Assembly: GCF_001949145.1 (NCBI RefSeq)
Contig: NW_019091364.1
Coordinates: 1,486,516 to 1,550,515, forward strand
Source: Acanthaster planci
Taxonomy: Eukaryota; Echinodermata; Asteroidea; Valvatida; Acanthasteridae
Direction of reading: 5' to 3'
DNA length: 64,000 bases
Position numbers and translations under genes: made by a program. Below are positions 15,701 through 29,530 of this stretch, in pieces. A model generated the notes under the pieces. The model saw only the letters and a list, made by a program, of their open reading frames with translations, was not told the origin of the DNA and did not search any database. Every line of letters begins with the position of its first letter. The stretch's first letter is position 1.

Positions 15701-17210
15701 CAACAACACGAACACCAAAAAAGGCATTCAAATCTGCGCACGTGCAGGAAAATAGAACCAGGTCCAACCATGTCCCTCAGAAATGACCTCGACGTAGTTG
15801 ATACGCTGCCTTACCCGCCTGTAAAATCAGTTTCATCACAGATGGGGATGATACCGCACGAAAACCCTCGAAATTACACAAAGGTCCGTCTTAACCAGAA
15901 AATCACCGTTCATTCTGCATACAACCATTCATCACTCGTCGTGCCAAGATCCGTAAAGTAATTCTTATTTTGAGGGCTCCACAGGAAAGCCCTCTGGATA
16001 ATAACTCAGACCGACTCACATAAATCTCAGCCTTAACTTTAAGAACTGGCACAGAGAAAAAATTTGACCCACGACTTAAGTATTCATAGTCTACGTGTAG
16101 GTTAGAAGAACATTTGGCGCGCTATCCATTGCCACGATCAAGGTATTGACGCAATCGTATACCTGATTAGGGCATCAAGTAATTGTGTTAAAGGATAACC
16201 GATCTCCTGATTAGAGACGGAACGGTCAGTCAGGTGTCTGGTCCAAGGCTCCAATCCCTGTGCTTGTCCCTTAATAGTCTCGACCCACAAGCAGAGACTC
16301 TCTCAATCCTGTTTGCTAATGCGATCTTTACACACGTCAGGAACACCCAGACACTGGATCTAGGCCTGATTGAATAGCCTACAACAACGTCGAACAAGCT
16401 GAGCGCAAGCTCCCCCGTCTGAATTGCTCATCCGTACGTGAGACTCGAATTTGTATCGGTGAATCTTGCACCACTTGCGCAAATAGCTCGGAGGCGCGCG
16501 AGGCTGGGCTCTGTTGATTTTGGCGGGAATTTGAAGTCGCATTGGTAAATATAACCCGGCTGTAACATGAGGGAAATACGTGCGGATTTTTTTCTTTAAA
16601 GACTCTGCTAAGGCCAATGAAGACGTAAACCGCTATAGTTTATACAGCTCTTGGCTACTTTTGGCTTTTATTTGTACGACATAAATTTGCTACGTGAGCA
16701 CTTGTACGCGTATGGATACTCCAGTAATGGGCCTCGGTGCGTGTAATTGCGGGTGGTGTGTACTAGATGTCCGTACAATGTGGCAGGTTGTTCGCCGGTG
16801 TTCGGTATCAACTACCAGAGCGGAATTTGAACTCGTTTCCACACCTGCGGTCAAGTACCATTTCCTGAATCTATCGCAATTTTCAGTGGGCTGTGGTATA
16901 CCTATGGATACAAGTTTAATCCCTGTCACCATTCCTCGTGAATGAAGGGAACTCCTGTTTTCGATCTTCCTCAAAATTGTTATTTCATCTGCCCGTATCC
17001 TCGTGTCTGTATTTGGCAATGACTTATGTGCCACGCTAATAAAGGTAGAACAAAATTAATCAACAAGACTGTAGTCTTGTTAATGACAGACACTTCAACT
17101 GTACGTTTTCCTTTCTTTTACCCGTCTTTTTGTCATAAGTGGAAACTCACAGAGATGCATAAGAGAGCTACAAAACAGCGACCTTGAGCTGTGCAGGTGT
17201 TAGTACAGAA

Positions 17211-17224
17211 GCATGACGTCATGC
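17211..17224. promoter_or_regulatory. Palindromic CRE (TGACGTCA) site
   Basis: GCATGACGTCATGC is a perfect 14-bp palindrome containing the full CREB/ATF site TGACGTCA, followed by ATGCAT-type sequence. There is no gene nearby, so function is unknown. Confidence 0.3.
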
Positions 17225-19189
17225 ATATTATCACAGAAATTAGGAGCCGTCACCAAGAATGGGTGACTTTGGTGAAAGCTTTCTGCATTCAAGGTTCATA
17301 TACCACCTGCATAAATTGATCCAGTTCGTACTCGCAAGGCACTTTAATCAAACTTGAGTCTTTTTTTTGGGGGGGGGGGTGAAATCGATGTCGCAGGGGC
17401 TCAATCTGGAGGAATTTCTCTCTCTGAAAATGGGAGTACCTCCCTCATTAGGCCGATGAACAGGAAAACCATTCCATTCGGCGAGTCTGGTTTCAATTCG
17501 CGCCATTCAGAGCCGTGGCATGGAGGACATCAAATTCCGGTGTCGCGGCTGGAAAGCCAACGCCTGAATTGATCAGGACAAAGTGCAAGCCGGGAAAGAA
17601 ATCCATCCTCGGAGATTCCGAAAAAGAGGCCGGCAAAAGTTGAGACGGGCCGAAACTCCTTTTCAATTTGTGAGCGAGAGCGTAATGTGATCTGGTGCTG
17701 AGGCCCCGGCAAAATCGCGCGCGCACGGGCGTTCCCTTGACTCTGGAGTCCAGCTGCAACGGGCCGAAAGGACAATAGGAGGCTTCTTGGTCTGGAAACT
17801 TGAACTCGGGACGAAAAATTGGAAACACGACTGAAACTGGTCACAATGCACCTCTGGGAGAACAACTGAAAGAGGGGAAAATATCACAATAGATTTCTCT
17901 TAAAGTAACGCCTGGCTTCTATACATTCTAAACAAGTAGAAACCTTGAGTAGGATACATGATTAATTTCATTTCTGGTGGCAGGAGATTGCTTAATTTTC
18001 AACCCCTTTAAAAGTTGATACCATAATTGTTATTAAACATAATTGTTTCGATTAATTTTATCATCTTCAGAAACCCAATTTCTAACACTGATTTAATAGA
18101 AAACACTGTGTTTGCAGCGAGACAGTGTATTTCCTTCAAATCTTGTTGCTGGCCACCCGCGAGGACTTGATTTGTTCATACCAAAACAAACAAACGAATT
18201 TTACCGTCGAAATTTTATTTCCTTGTCAAAATAGCGCGAAAAGGGTATTCTTTCACCCTTGGATAAACATGAAAGATACGTGTTGTCGAATGTTATGAAT
18301 ATCGTCAATAAGTAAACGCACATATTAAAATTGCTCTGCAAACAAAGAAAAAATCGTAAGACCTCATTTAGCAAGTAGTAGAGTACAGCTCTGCTTTGAT
18401 CTTTCCTTAGGATAAACCATGTACATGTTCGCCAAATATCTTGCAGCAATAGTAAGATTTAGGTCGTGAACAATATCCAGTTCTACGAAGTGTAGAATAA
18501 AGTAATGGAATTACTTGAATAGTGATGTAATTTACACCGTGACGCGACGGTAACCAGCGAAACTCCCCGTAGACAGGCCGTCCAAATGACGGTACACGGA
18601 CTTTATGCTCCTCTCCTTATCTAAACTCAAGGGAGAGTCCCGGTGACCGGTGGCTCGAGGCGATGCTACCCCAAACACGCTCGGGTTAAAACTTACTATT
18701 AGGTACCATTAACCTACTATTAAACCCCTGCATAAGATTTTCATCGATCCCGGAAAGGGGACGCAGTGCACGATCAATGGTGGCTATATAGAACTGTGTT
18801 TTCATACGGCAGCGCACATTTAAGGAATGACCTCAAGTGAATAAGTGGGAATTGCCTCAGATTTGATGTATGTGTCAATTAACAGGTAAAACCGCCCCAT
18901 ACGGTAATGATTATTTCACCTTACAATAATGACAAAATACGACAAGGTTATGATGGTACGAGCTAAGATGTCTAATGGTCATTTTGCATATCACAAAATT
19001 TGAGGAGGTAACTCAGCATAATCATTCCAAAGCAAGCAAATCTAACCATTTTGTCAAAACTAGAGGCCCCATGTTTTGCATTCCAGAAGCCATGGTTAAG
19101 ATAAATTTTAATGTTATTACTCTATTGCAAGTTCATCTATTCATGATCCAGCTCCTCTGTCTTAATTTTTAAAAATGGCTAAGGCCTAA

Positions 19190-19708
19190 TTAAAAATCAC
19201 TGATTTAAAAAATGTTGTGACCAGCTATGTTTCACCGCGCAATGACTAGCATTTCTAATCCAAACTAAAATCAGGATAAAAGATAAATGTACGTGTAGTA
19301 ATACTTTTACCATGTTAATCTAAGAGGGGAACACTTTAAATCAAGTTTGATTAAATAATGATCATAGCTCATTTAATTAATGCACTTAATTTAAAAAGCA
19401 GATTTAAATCAAAACATATGTCAGAAATTGAACCACAAATTCCTGACGTTGCGAATTTTGTCTTAAAGTTGTGCAAACATATTTCTTATTAATAATGTTG
19501 GTAACGAAGGGCTTTTGGAAAGGTATTTGCCAAATCTGGGATCATTACGAATTAGTTGAAGAAAAAAGGAAAAACTGATGGCAACATTGATTGCCCTTTT
19601 CAAAAAACTGAAATTTCGATTCGAGTCAGTGATCTAAAAACTAACTGAATTAAATCGCAAGTTGAATCAGTGATTTAAATCAGGTGATCTAAAACCAACT
19701 CTGCACGC
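19190..19708. mobile_element. AT-rich hAT-like remnant with TGATTTAAATCA words
   Basis: The left part reads ATCACTGATTTAAAA; the right part inverted reads CAGAGTTGGTTTTAGATCAC then CTGATTTAAATCACTGATT. GATTTAAATC occurs twice and several variants lie between. The ends resemble the CAGGGTGGATTGATTTAAATCA-type hAT termini of vertebrates (recollection). The left boundary is uncertain and no target duplication was found. Confidence 0.35.
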
Positions 19709-19948
19709 TATAGGCTAATTTGCAAAATATGATGAAGAAGGGACCCCAGAGGTCACGAAATTATTTAGTTTAGTTTAGTTATTTTCATCTCATTATCAGA
19801 ATATTTACATGAATTTCATATCAAAATAACCGAAATGATATAAGGATTCAAGTTGAAAAGCAATGCTTGCACAAGACCTGGAACCTGTTACTATCAATTT
19901 GAATATCTGGGTTAACATGTAGATGTTACATGTTTTTCAAGCAAACAC

Positions 19949-19968
19949 GCAATTTAAATTTAAATTGC
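19949..19968. repeat. Perfect 20-bp AT palindrome
   Basis: GCAATTTAAATTTAAATTGC equals its own reverse complement. Confidence 0.9.
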
Positions 19969-22900
19969 CTCATGTGATACGCATGGCCTCTAGTAATGGA
20001 AGGGTCTTTTCCAACGGGAATTCTATGAATAACAAACTTTTTCATGTTTAACTTATTGCCAGAAGAGAAAAATAGCATATTAATTTTTTTATAAAGATCG
20101 TGAAAAACTCCTTTTCAAAATGTGGCTGAATCATTTTGTCTGACTTACAATACTTATTCAGCTCCATTAAACATTTGTTCTTTTTTCTTTCTTTAATCCA
20201 GATTTACACCCATCAAGTGATCCTAGTGAGGAGATTAAAGCGTTGGAGACGGACCAGCCCCGAGGGAAAAATCGTCTGCAAAACAGGTATTCGAGATCGT
20301 GACTTATCTTGCCTTTCACTTAAAATTCCAAAGTGGTATTTGTCGCTATGTCTTTTGTTCCATATTCCACTCATTTTTTTTCCACTGCTGAGTTTTTTGC
20401 ACGGCCGTCCTTAATGGAGTGTAACTAATGGAATCTTAAGCCCGAAATGCACGATCGTCGCTGCCTCAGCGGTGTGTTTCGTGTTTTCGAAAGTCTGACT
20501 TTAAATGCCAACCAAAACAGATTGGCTGACCCAGTAATAACACCGGCGTTAATTTTGGAGCAACGTGCTGGCGCACGGGCAAATTTTTGGCGCCAACGGC
20601 GGTTTTGCAAAGTGCAGGCTGTGGCGGGAAACCAGTTAATACATCAAATGCTAGAAATAAACGACAACCATCTACTATCTCATTGCCTGGAGGCAAGCCT
20701 GGCCATGATAAAAATACATATACATGTATATACAGCATCGTGGCTTAAGCAAAATACCACCGAGTATGACATCAAATTAATACATTACCATTATATGATA
20801 GAAATGTAACCTATATCTTTATGCTCTTTGCATGTAGTGGGTTTCACTTTTAAACGTCTGTCATTTTATTTTTAGACTGATTTCATGTTGTTAATGTTGT
20901 AATACATCGGTAGCTCAATCAGGGCATGATTAAGGCACTTGAAGAAATTGATACTTCATTTAACTGAGAATTAAGATGCTTTGTAAACAACCGAAATCGA
21001 AAGAATGGATAACCAGTCACGTAAAATTTCCCTCACCTTTTGTATTAACAAGCAGATTTCGAATGTGACCGTGTTTCTGTCAAATATGCAAAAATAGAGC
21101 AATGGGCTCTTCCGTGGCACCGTATGACACGCAGAGAACACTACAGCATTTGGGAGTTTATCAGTTATCGGCGTAAGATAGCAAGTCAGCAACTAAGCAG
21201 CGACAGTAAACCACGGAGGCCGTCCTTGGTGACTTAACGCAGCTGCCGACCCGCCCACAATCGATTGAACTCTTCGCATCCCTTTTTAAGCAAGCCACGC
21301 GTAGGTGATGTCAAAAAACTCCGCAATGACTAACCTGCGACACTGTCTTCTAGCACTTTTGACGCCTCCGTCATTCCTGTCTGTACAAATATCTTGGAGA
21401 CGTTCTACGCTGGTGTATCTGCGCACAAGCAGGGGGCGTCTACATTAGGCTTCATTCATTTCTGATGTTCTTCGGGAGTAAATGTGTTTGTGTGCAGACG
21501 GCTGAGGGACGGCTGTTGGGCGGTCTAGGTGATTTTCAAATGTAAGGGGGGTCAGTGCAGCCTCGGCTTATTCGGAAGGAAAGTCGGAGGCTGGGTTGCA
21601 CACCGGGCGTGACGAGGTTACTATGCCGGCAGAGTGCAGCCGTCACATTGTGTTGTACTCTCACGTTCCCTAACGTCTTAATGACATCATTTTATCAAGG
21701 ATATCGCGCCGGAGCATCAGCTGGGGGTTCCTGTCCTCTACAATCAATCAGTGGGACACTCTCCGCTCCCGCCACTACTAACAGATCACTGCGCGCCAAA
21801 CGAGAAAGATTCGTGCCTTTTCGGACGTTCGCTCCTCGACCACCTTTCAGCAACGACTCAATGAGCGTCACCACCGACCGCAAGCCCAGAGCATTTATTC
21901 TGACGAATGACGAGGAAGGAATACGAGAAGCGTGTGTTTTTCAGTCCCGATCGCTTTCTCCGAGGGAGAGAAAAAGGGACTTTACACTTGTTTCGCCATT
22001 GAGTGTTCTTCGGTGCATCATCATCATTGGGACCGTATGTGTTGAGCAAGAAATACTGTATGGTTTTTGATGATGCGCTCCTAACAAGCGCTTCAGACTT
22101 CTAAATTCGCCAGAAAACTCGCCAGAAAAACCAAAACTGCCGCTTACCAGGCATATTCGAACTTTTTCAACTTCCCATGATGACGTGACGGAAAACAGGG
22201 AGCCGACAAGACATGAATTGTTTGAAAACGCACTTCTCAATGTGGATGGCAACAGCCAGTCAGATATAAACCAGTTGTCGTATGCAGAACTAATAACCCG
22301 TTAGACATTGGACTATCACCGTAAGAAATCTTGGGAGATTTCAAAACAGTTTGGATATTAGTGGACATAGTTGAACGAGGGGGTAGTCACGGAAGGACCA
22401 TAAAGTTGGCTGGAAAACTACTGAGTGTCCAAGGGGGAAGTAAACGAAGTATCGGGTTAATTCCGAACAGCTATTTGCTGTACAACTCAAGAAGCCATTC
22501 CGACTTCATACGAGACCCATTTTGAGAGAGGCTACACAAATAACTGCAAGGTGGAACAGTTATGGGCACACGGGAAGATTTAGCAGCAAGCGGCCTCGAC
22601 AAGAGGCCGGGAAAATGCTCGTCCGTCCCAGGGCCAAGGTAAGTGTTTACCAGTTCCCGTAGCCCCTTTCCAGCGGGGGAATTTATCGATGTTCCACTCT
22701 GCCGCCGGGAAGCTATAAAAATTCAGAGGGGTGCATCCAAAATCTTCACTTCTGAAGCTTTAAACTGTGGTGAGTTTGTGGGGGGGGGGGCTTCAGGAAA
22801 GAAGAAGATCTGAAAGGTTAAACATTGCGGCTCGATAAGACAGGGATGGTGTTCGCATAATGGCAGTAGTGAACCGTTCGATCGGATCTTTGGAGAGCCT

Positions 22901-25900
22901 TCAATCTGACGACGAACGGCGACTCCCTATTTTTTCTCTCCTCCTCCTTCTTCTCTTCGTCTTTTCTTTGGATGACACGCCGGCAATTACACGGAGAGGT
23001 ACACACATCGGCTGCCGGTGAGTGGTTCCTCAGTACGTGTCTTGCGGCCTCAATGCAATGCCGCAGAATCTTAATAAGCTATATATATCGTCACCGAGTG
23101 TCCTCCAAACGCTCCGGCGTTCACGCAGACACTTCATTTCCACGGGGGACTAGAATCCCAAAGTCGTCTTTTTTCCCGTAAAGTCTTCCATTTTCGGACG
23201 AGAATTTAGCTCTTTACACATTATATTCAACCTATGTTAGATCTCACTTTTGTGTTAAATTTCAGTGTTATTTCGCACTTGGTAACGAGAAGAGAGAACA
23301 TTTAAGTGACACAACTGTAATCGAATATCAACTAAACTTTTTGAATTGTGTTTCTTTCTGAAGCGAGTTATAGCCGATTGTCAATGGAGCCAGCTATTGA
23401 AGCTTTAGTTTCCTTACGAGAAAATAAATGGAATAATTCAAAATGAAATTTCACCATAGATGAGAAAAGTCACACTGGAAACCGAGGAACAAGTTTTAAA
23501 TCCAGACTCTTTCAAACTATTCAACGAAGTAGACTATGGAAAACATCTGTTAAAAACTCGATTTAATTTTTGAAATCATTATGTTTGTGTTCTCGATTTG
23601 CGCAGATTCTCGTCCTCTCGATCGGCAGTCGAGAGACCCCAGTTGCCCCGCAAGGGTTGTTTACACAGCGGACTCAGTCCCGAGTCTGTTCCGTTGGCCT
23701 AACTCCACTATAATTTCGTGCTTTAATAGGCGCCTTTCGTTTTTGATTCTAGTCTAGAGGAATACAAAAATGACGGTGCTGGGGCATCGGCGAAGTTGCA
23801 TTATACATTGACCATTTCCTGCCAACTGAATGATTGAAATTCACAAAAATTCTTAACACAAATAGAAATAGTTTTCGAGCCAGCCGTAAAATAGCAAACG
23901 TAGGGCACCGACATAAACAGCCCGAACTAATTCCGATTCCCAGCGTGGTTTGCTGGACCTCCAAAGATTAACGTCGAGTTTTTTATTGGTCGTAAAGTTC
24001 GACATTAAGGAGGCGAATCGTAATGGATGCATAAAACACAGCGGCGAAATTACAAACGAGGAAATTTATACCGTGTTTGTCTAAACGCAGGGAACATCAA
24101 GTCACATTTTCACGATTGGTGGCGCCCACAAGATTTGTTTTTGTGCCTCCAGAAAGTCGGTCATGGCGGATAATTTGCAGAGCAATGGTACAATACTGCC
24201 GAGATGATCTGCCATAATATAACAGTGCGTTAAATCGGAAGGACACTGTTGGAGGCTTCCCTGGGCTCTCTAGAGCTATTTAAACACACCAGAGCCACTC
24301 AAACACGCTGGATCTATTTGCGATTTTCCTTTAAAAAGGTTTCCCATTAAAATGGCGGCATGGAAACTATTTTAAAGGTAGAGTTTGTTTATGGAAAACA
24401 CTTGACAACAGTATTGGCTGCAGTTCATTTCTGAAAGCAAACAGATTATAGAATGCAAATACCACGTCACAAATGTAAGTAACACGTCGGTGCTGTGTAG
24501 TAATGTGCAAACTTGCACAGAAAGGAGTGCATTCAATGCACCGCCACAATCTAACATGAAGACGGGACGCGCAATGATGTATGCACGCTGTTCAAGTTAA
24601 TGTAATAGTAGACAAATAGTGTTGTGTCAATACCTAGTGATATATCTTGTCATTGCGAGTAGATGAGACGCCTCATCATGAGGTGAGCATGAGGAGCATT
24701 TTCGGGGGATGCAGTTCCTGGGCTCATCAATCTCGCTCATCGAGGAGGACGGGGAAAAGCCTTGAGACCGGCAAGTCCCCTCTCCAGGTGTGGAGTGCAT
24801 CCTTTGCGGGTGGCGATTGCTCTGTCTCTGGGGGGATTTGTCTGGCTGGGAGTCGAAACGTGTGGGCGATGATGACCAGGAATAGTTTGACAGAAGGACG
24901 CCGGAGGACAGACATCTGCCATGTACTATTTTGTTTCTTCCTTTAGTTTGGAACGTTTTGCTCGCCTGCAAGAACACGCGGCTCCGACAGCGGTCATTAT
25001 AAATGTTAGCTCAACATCGTGCACAAAATCTGGTACTCATACTTTGACCTGAAATTGGCTACCTTTCTTTAAAACTGAAAACCGGCTATTTCGGGGCAAA
25101 TAAATGTGGGTATAAGTTTCAAGATTTATTCGTATAATATGGATTGATTTGAATATGAATCACAAGATTTTCTTCGGCGTTGTCTGTTGAAAAAGAACAT
25201 CCATGGTTAATACCTTTATGTTGAAAAATCTGGGGAAAACTGTTGCACTTTCAGATGGGAAGACTGATTTACACTGCTTTTCCCGATGCGATGGTCTAGT
25301 CGCGCGATACGTTGCAGTTACTTCCATTTGGTCAATACGAACCAGTGTGACTGAGTGACGAAATTCGACAGATGCTGGATTAGTTACTATTTGTGTAATG
25401 TCACACAGTAAGTTTGGACATGCCCTAACTGCATTTTCCGTCCAGACACCGTTCCATTTAATGGCGTCCATGTTGACACAATCCTCAGGGAGACACCACA
25501 TATTACGTGATAACTTTATTCAATTCAATAACCCTAGTCACACCATTCCTTCACGTCTTAGAAGTGTCAGCAATAGCTAAGCAGTATTAGTGACGCCCTT
25601 TCTGTAACTCAAGTGGTCGATTTACATGAGCAGTCGCGATAGCACTCACATTTACAAACAAACATCGAAACCTAATATTTTGCGTCGTCCGCATCACCTT
25701 TGCTAAACCAGACTGACACCCAGCATCAACCAAGCAGGATCGTGTACTATAGCATGTTGATTCAGAGTCATTCGATCTTCTTTACAAGCCAGTGTGGCAG
25801 TCCCAACGCCACTGGAGATCTTTGTACTTTTTAAAAAGGATGGATTGAAATCACAGCGTATGGAAAAGGTTTCCTGACTGTCTTAATGAAAAACGTTTTG

Positions 25901-28900
25901 AAAGATACCTTTGTACGTTATGCTATTATCATTGTGATACCCATTACGCTAGCGTCCGGTAAAGATATGACAACATCTTCCGAAAGAAACTTCACTTCAA
26001 GCGGTGGTGTTTAAGTAAAACTAGCGGTGTTGCACACGATCACTTCACCCTTTTCCATTGTGACCTGATCAACTCTTCAGTGTTCGAAGGGCGTGGTGCT
26101 GGCTGTTGGCAAGACATCAAAAATTGTACCGATCGACGGGCGCCTTCATATTCCCCATGAATCAGTTAACAGTACCTACCAATCAGCAGTCCTACATTGG
26201 CGTCGTTTTAAATAGCGCTTACGATTAGCTGGATCGTAAAATCGCGCTCAATTCTGCATTCAAGCACAGGTGCCAGACGTTGCTTCGGGTGAGCTGCTGC
26301 AAACAGACTATTTCTGCCAAATTCGTGTACATGACATTTAGACATTAAACCCTGCAACTCTTCACGACTTAGTAAAATCACCCTTGCGAATAGCTGTACT
26401 GATTTCGAGTTGGAGCTTGGTAAACTTTAGAATAAGCAGTTGCAAGGATTAGGCCCGGAGTGTAAGTGTATAAAAACACTGTGTGTTCTCAATCTGTTAA
26501 CGCTTTAGCCCATGGCTGTGTCGCAGTTTCTTATCATCCAACGCGCTCCCGTCTAACCCTAACTTCGAACACAGCTTTGGAAAAACATTCACTCGATCGG
26601 AGGCTATATGGCGGATGAATACCTGACGTCTAATGTCTCATTTAGGTCAGCGACACTGCCTGGCACCTCGGGCGAATATCTTGAGGAAATGTGGGACCAA
26701 AAAAACAACACACGGTCGAACAAATCCATATGCAGGAGTGTTCCGGAGCAGCTAATGCAAACGAGATCTATAGCGTAACCGATATCGCGTCCCCACAATG
26801 GACGCCGGTTTTCACCGAGTAAAACTTCAGCAGGAGACACGGGGAAATGCAATGACCTGCTCTGCTTTCTCAGAACGTTGGGGAAGCTCTTCACCAAATA
26901 CCTTAAGGCATCACCGTCGTCCTAAGACGTCTGCTGCTGTGCCCGGGATGATGAACCGGGCTTCCAATCGCATTTACCAAGGGTGGCTTGCGAGGGGTCG
27001 GGCGCGAGGACCTGACACCCGGCTCGGATTCTTCCGGCTCGATGAACTACACCAACATTTTTCCCGCCAGGTTCTGACTCCAGTTTAATCAGGCCGGGCC
27101 TGGCCGTGTAAAGCAAGATTAATCAGTCTTAAAATGAGATCACGGACTCCTTCCCTGAAGTCGCCAAGCAGAGGCTCCGTTCCTAAAAAAATATTCATAT
27201 ATATCGTTGGAGACACTGCTTTAATGTCATTATCCATGGCTACTATGATTGTTATCACGGCTGAACAAAATCTCGATGGAAATGCAATTAAATCCTCCGA
27301 TGATTTTGTCAGTCATCAGAGATCTTGAATCGAACACTATGAAACAGTAATGACGACATCATTAGCGATGTGACTGAATGACATGGTAATAGCACGGATG
27401 GTCTATTTAGAAGACGTGAGAACTGCTGACCATTCCTAAGTATGATAAACACACTGAGCCCTAAATAAGCAAGATGGAAACAGCAAACCTACATTTGAGT
27501 ATGCCACAAAAGAACCCATTATGTGACAAAATTGATATAATGACCCCGGAAACCAGGAGGTGGAAAGGGGTCAACCTAATTGCCTCCCAGTCTCAAATAA
27601 GATTAACTCCCTAATCATCCTCGAACTCTTGTTCGAAGAACGAGCTACGTTCAGAATAAGACATCCTAAGGATCCCTCTCTACCTTTACCCATCGATCGT
27701 TAGCCCAATTTGCTTAAGTGCTTTCTTCCGGTGGCGGATGCGATCAAAGGGGGAAAAAAGCGGACAATCTCTGTTTACTGCCCCGCCTCGTGGAGTGTCT
27801 TTCAGGTAAATTCTAGAAGAGAATCGCTAAAGCAAGAAATGATTTTTCTCCCCAGAAGATGAATTCTTGCTAATGCCTCCAGGCGTTATGATATGAATCG
27901 AATATAATTTATAAATCGAATTATCTGTTATTCCACTATTTCGACTTCAAAACATGAAAAGATACACGCAGTACATCAATGAACTGGTTGGTTATTTTTT
28001 AAACATTATCGATGATAATTACATTCATAATTTAATTATTTGCATTGAAAAAATTACTTAAATGCATAATTAAGTAAAAACAAAGGCAGCAGAGTTTCAA
28101 GAGGTACCGATTGGAATGTGTGAGCATAAATAATGGTGAAGGAGCACCTGTTCTTTCTCGAATGGCAAATGCCATGCAGTATAAGAAAAACCGCACAGAT
28201 GACGGAGATCTTCAGTGTTAGTGTTTTTACTATGGCGTGTTGCCACTTGACGTAATCTGGAGCCAACCACCCTGTCCAATTAAACTTTCGGGTGAGCAGG
28301 GGAAAAAGAGCGCCCGAATCACCCGAATGTTTACATATGACCTGAGGTCTCGGGACTTGATTTGGATTAATCCGACTGATCGACTGGATATTAACAAAAG
28401 GTTCTTTGCACCAGACCGCCGCTGGCTCGGGGTCTTATGTTTCAGACCGCAGCAATTTGTGAAATTAGGGATCGATACCGAATCTACCCGTAGCGCCAGC
28501 GAGAAGTCGTAGGAAACCGAATAGTCACTTGACATCAGTGTGAGCGTACGCGTCCCGCTGTCGTGTACATCCGGCCGTGGGGGAAGTTGCTATTGCTCGA
28601 TGATTAGAGAGGGAACAGGAATGACACGAAAGGCAATTCGCCGGAGTGTGGGAGAGGATTTTGAGGATGATGCGTGGTAAGACTCGCTGGCGGTCGGTGA
28701 ATGGATCAAGCAAGAGGCGACGGGGCACCTAGGCCGATCGCTCCCCCCCCGAATCACCCACGGTAAGCTCACTTATCATGTTCCGCTGCACTTCGGGCAA
28801 ACGAAGAGATTATTTATCTGGTCAAAGTCCCATTTCGATCTCACTTGAGTCGATATCCTAGGGTGGAGCTTAAAGAGTAGAGCTTGCCTGATCATTCGAT

Positions 28901-29330
28901 ATTTTTGTCCTCAAATTATTCTGAGGGACAAACTCCGTCTTGAAACAACGGAACAATTTGCCGTTCACGATGAACGATGGATTTGGTCGTGTTCACATTT
29001 TTAAAAAACAATTTGTCTCAGTAAAATTTACTCGAAATGTTCCAAGCTACTCACAGTGTCACTGCACTGTCATCGAAAAAGGCTATTAAATTGACATGGA
29101 CACTATTAAAGATAATTGAGCTAAAATTTAGTTGATGTCGAGAACTGACGACATCATTAGAGAATTTAGAATGCTGAAAACAGCTTTTTAACAACACAAT
29201 CTGTAAGAACATACTCTGCAGGGGAATCACATTCGGTCGGTGCATCTTATTTTCGAGAATACCACGCGGCAAGAGTTGAGCAGCTGAACTTTTGTAAGTA
29301 TAACAAGCTTTTGGGCACTTCAATACAGCC
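19969..29330. other. Gene-poor DNA, no recognised gene
   Basis: The longest open frame (21555-22070, + strand, 171 codons) is Arg/Ser/Thr-rich with no domain and lies in GC-rich sequence. A G11 run lies at 22780-22790. No RNA genes or repeats recognised. Confidence 0.35.
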
Positions 29331-29337
29331 TCTACCT

Positions 29338-29530
29338 CAGGTGTCGGGGGAGAGTGGCCTTGTGGGTGCGGGGCTGTGACGTGATCAGGTGTTCGAACCC
29401 AGCTGCTTCCCACTTGCTGGGTGCAGTGGGTACGTCGCTGCACCCCTACTTGCCTCTCTCCACCTAGGGGCAAATGGGTACCGGTATTTATAGCTGGGGA
29501 GCAACCCGCTGCTACACGGACCATGGGGTG
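29338..29530 (+). mobile_element. tRNA-derived SINE-like element
   Basis: An A-box-like TGGCCTTGTGGG (29355-29366) and a B-box-like GTGTTCGAACCC (29389-29400) are followed by CCTCTCTCCACCTAGGGGCA and AATGGGTACCGG, a pattern familiar from tRNA-derived SINEs of marine invertebrates. The A-to-B spacing (34) is shorter than in a true tRNA (about 44), and no tRNA can be folded. The 157-codon frame on the opposite strand is a by-product. Confidence 0.5.

Larger units (their letters stand above)
10081..19189. other. Gene-poor DNA, no recognised gene
   Basis: Contains overlapping short frames on both strands with no recognisable protein. Noted: an A16 run at 13548-13563, the CpG patch described separately, a CRE palindrome at 17211-17224, a G11 run at 17369-17379, and a second GC-rich patch at about 17,490-17,790. 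Confidence 0.35.

Noticed and set aside
21555-22070. 171-codon open frame on the + strand
   Set aside because: Arg/Ser/Thr-rich with no domain or splice context. It shares FRTFAPR with a frame at 10383-10718, but the DNA around the two is not otherwise alike, so this is treated as coincidence.
29355-29400. A true tRNA gene
   Set aside because: A and B boxes are too close together and no cloverleaf can be drawn; fits a SINE better.
29051-29524. 157-codon open frame on the - strand
   Set aside because: It overlaps the SINE-like repeat in antisense; no protein family recognised.
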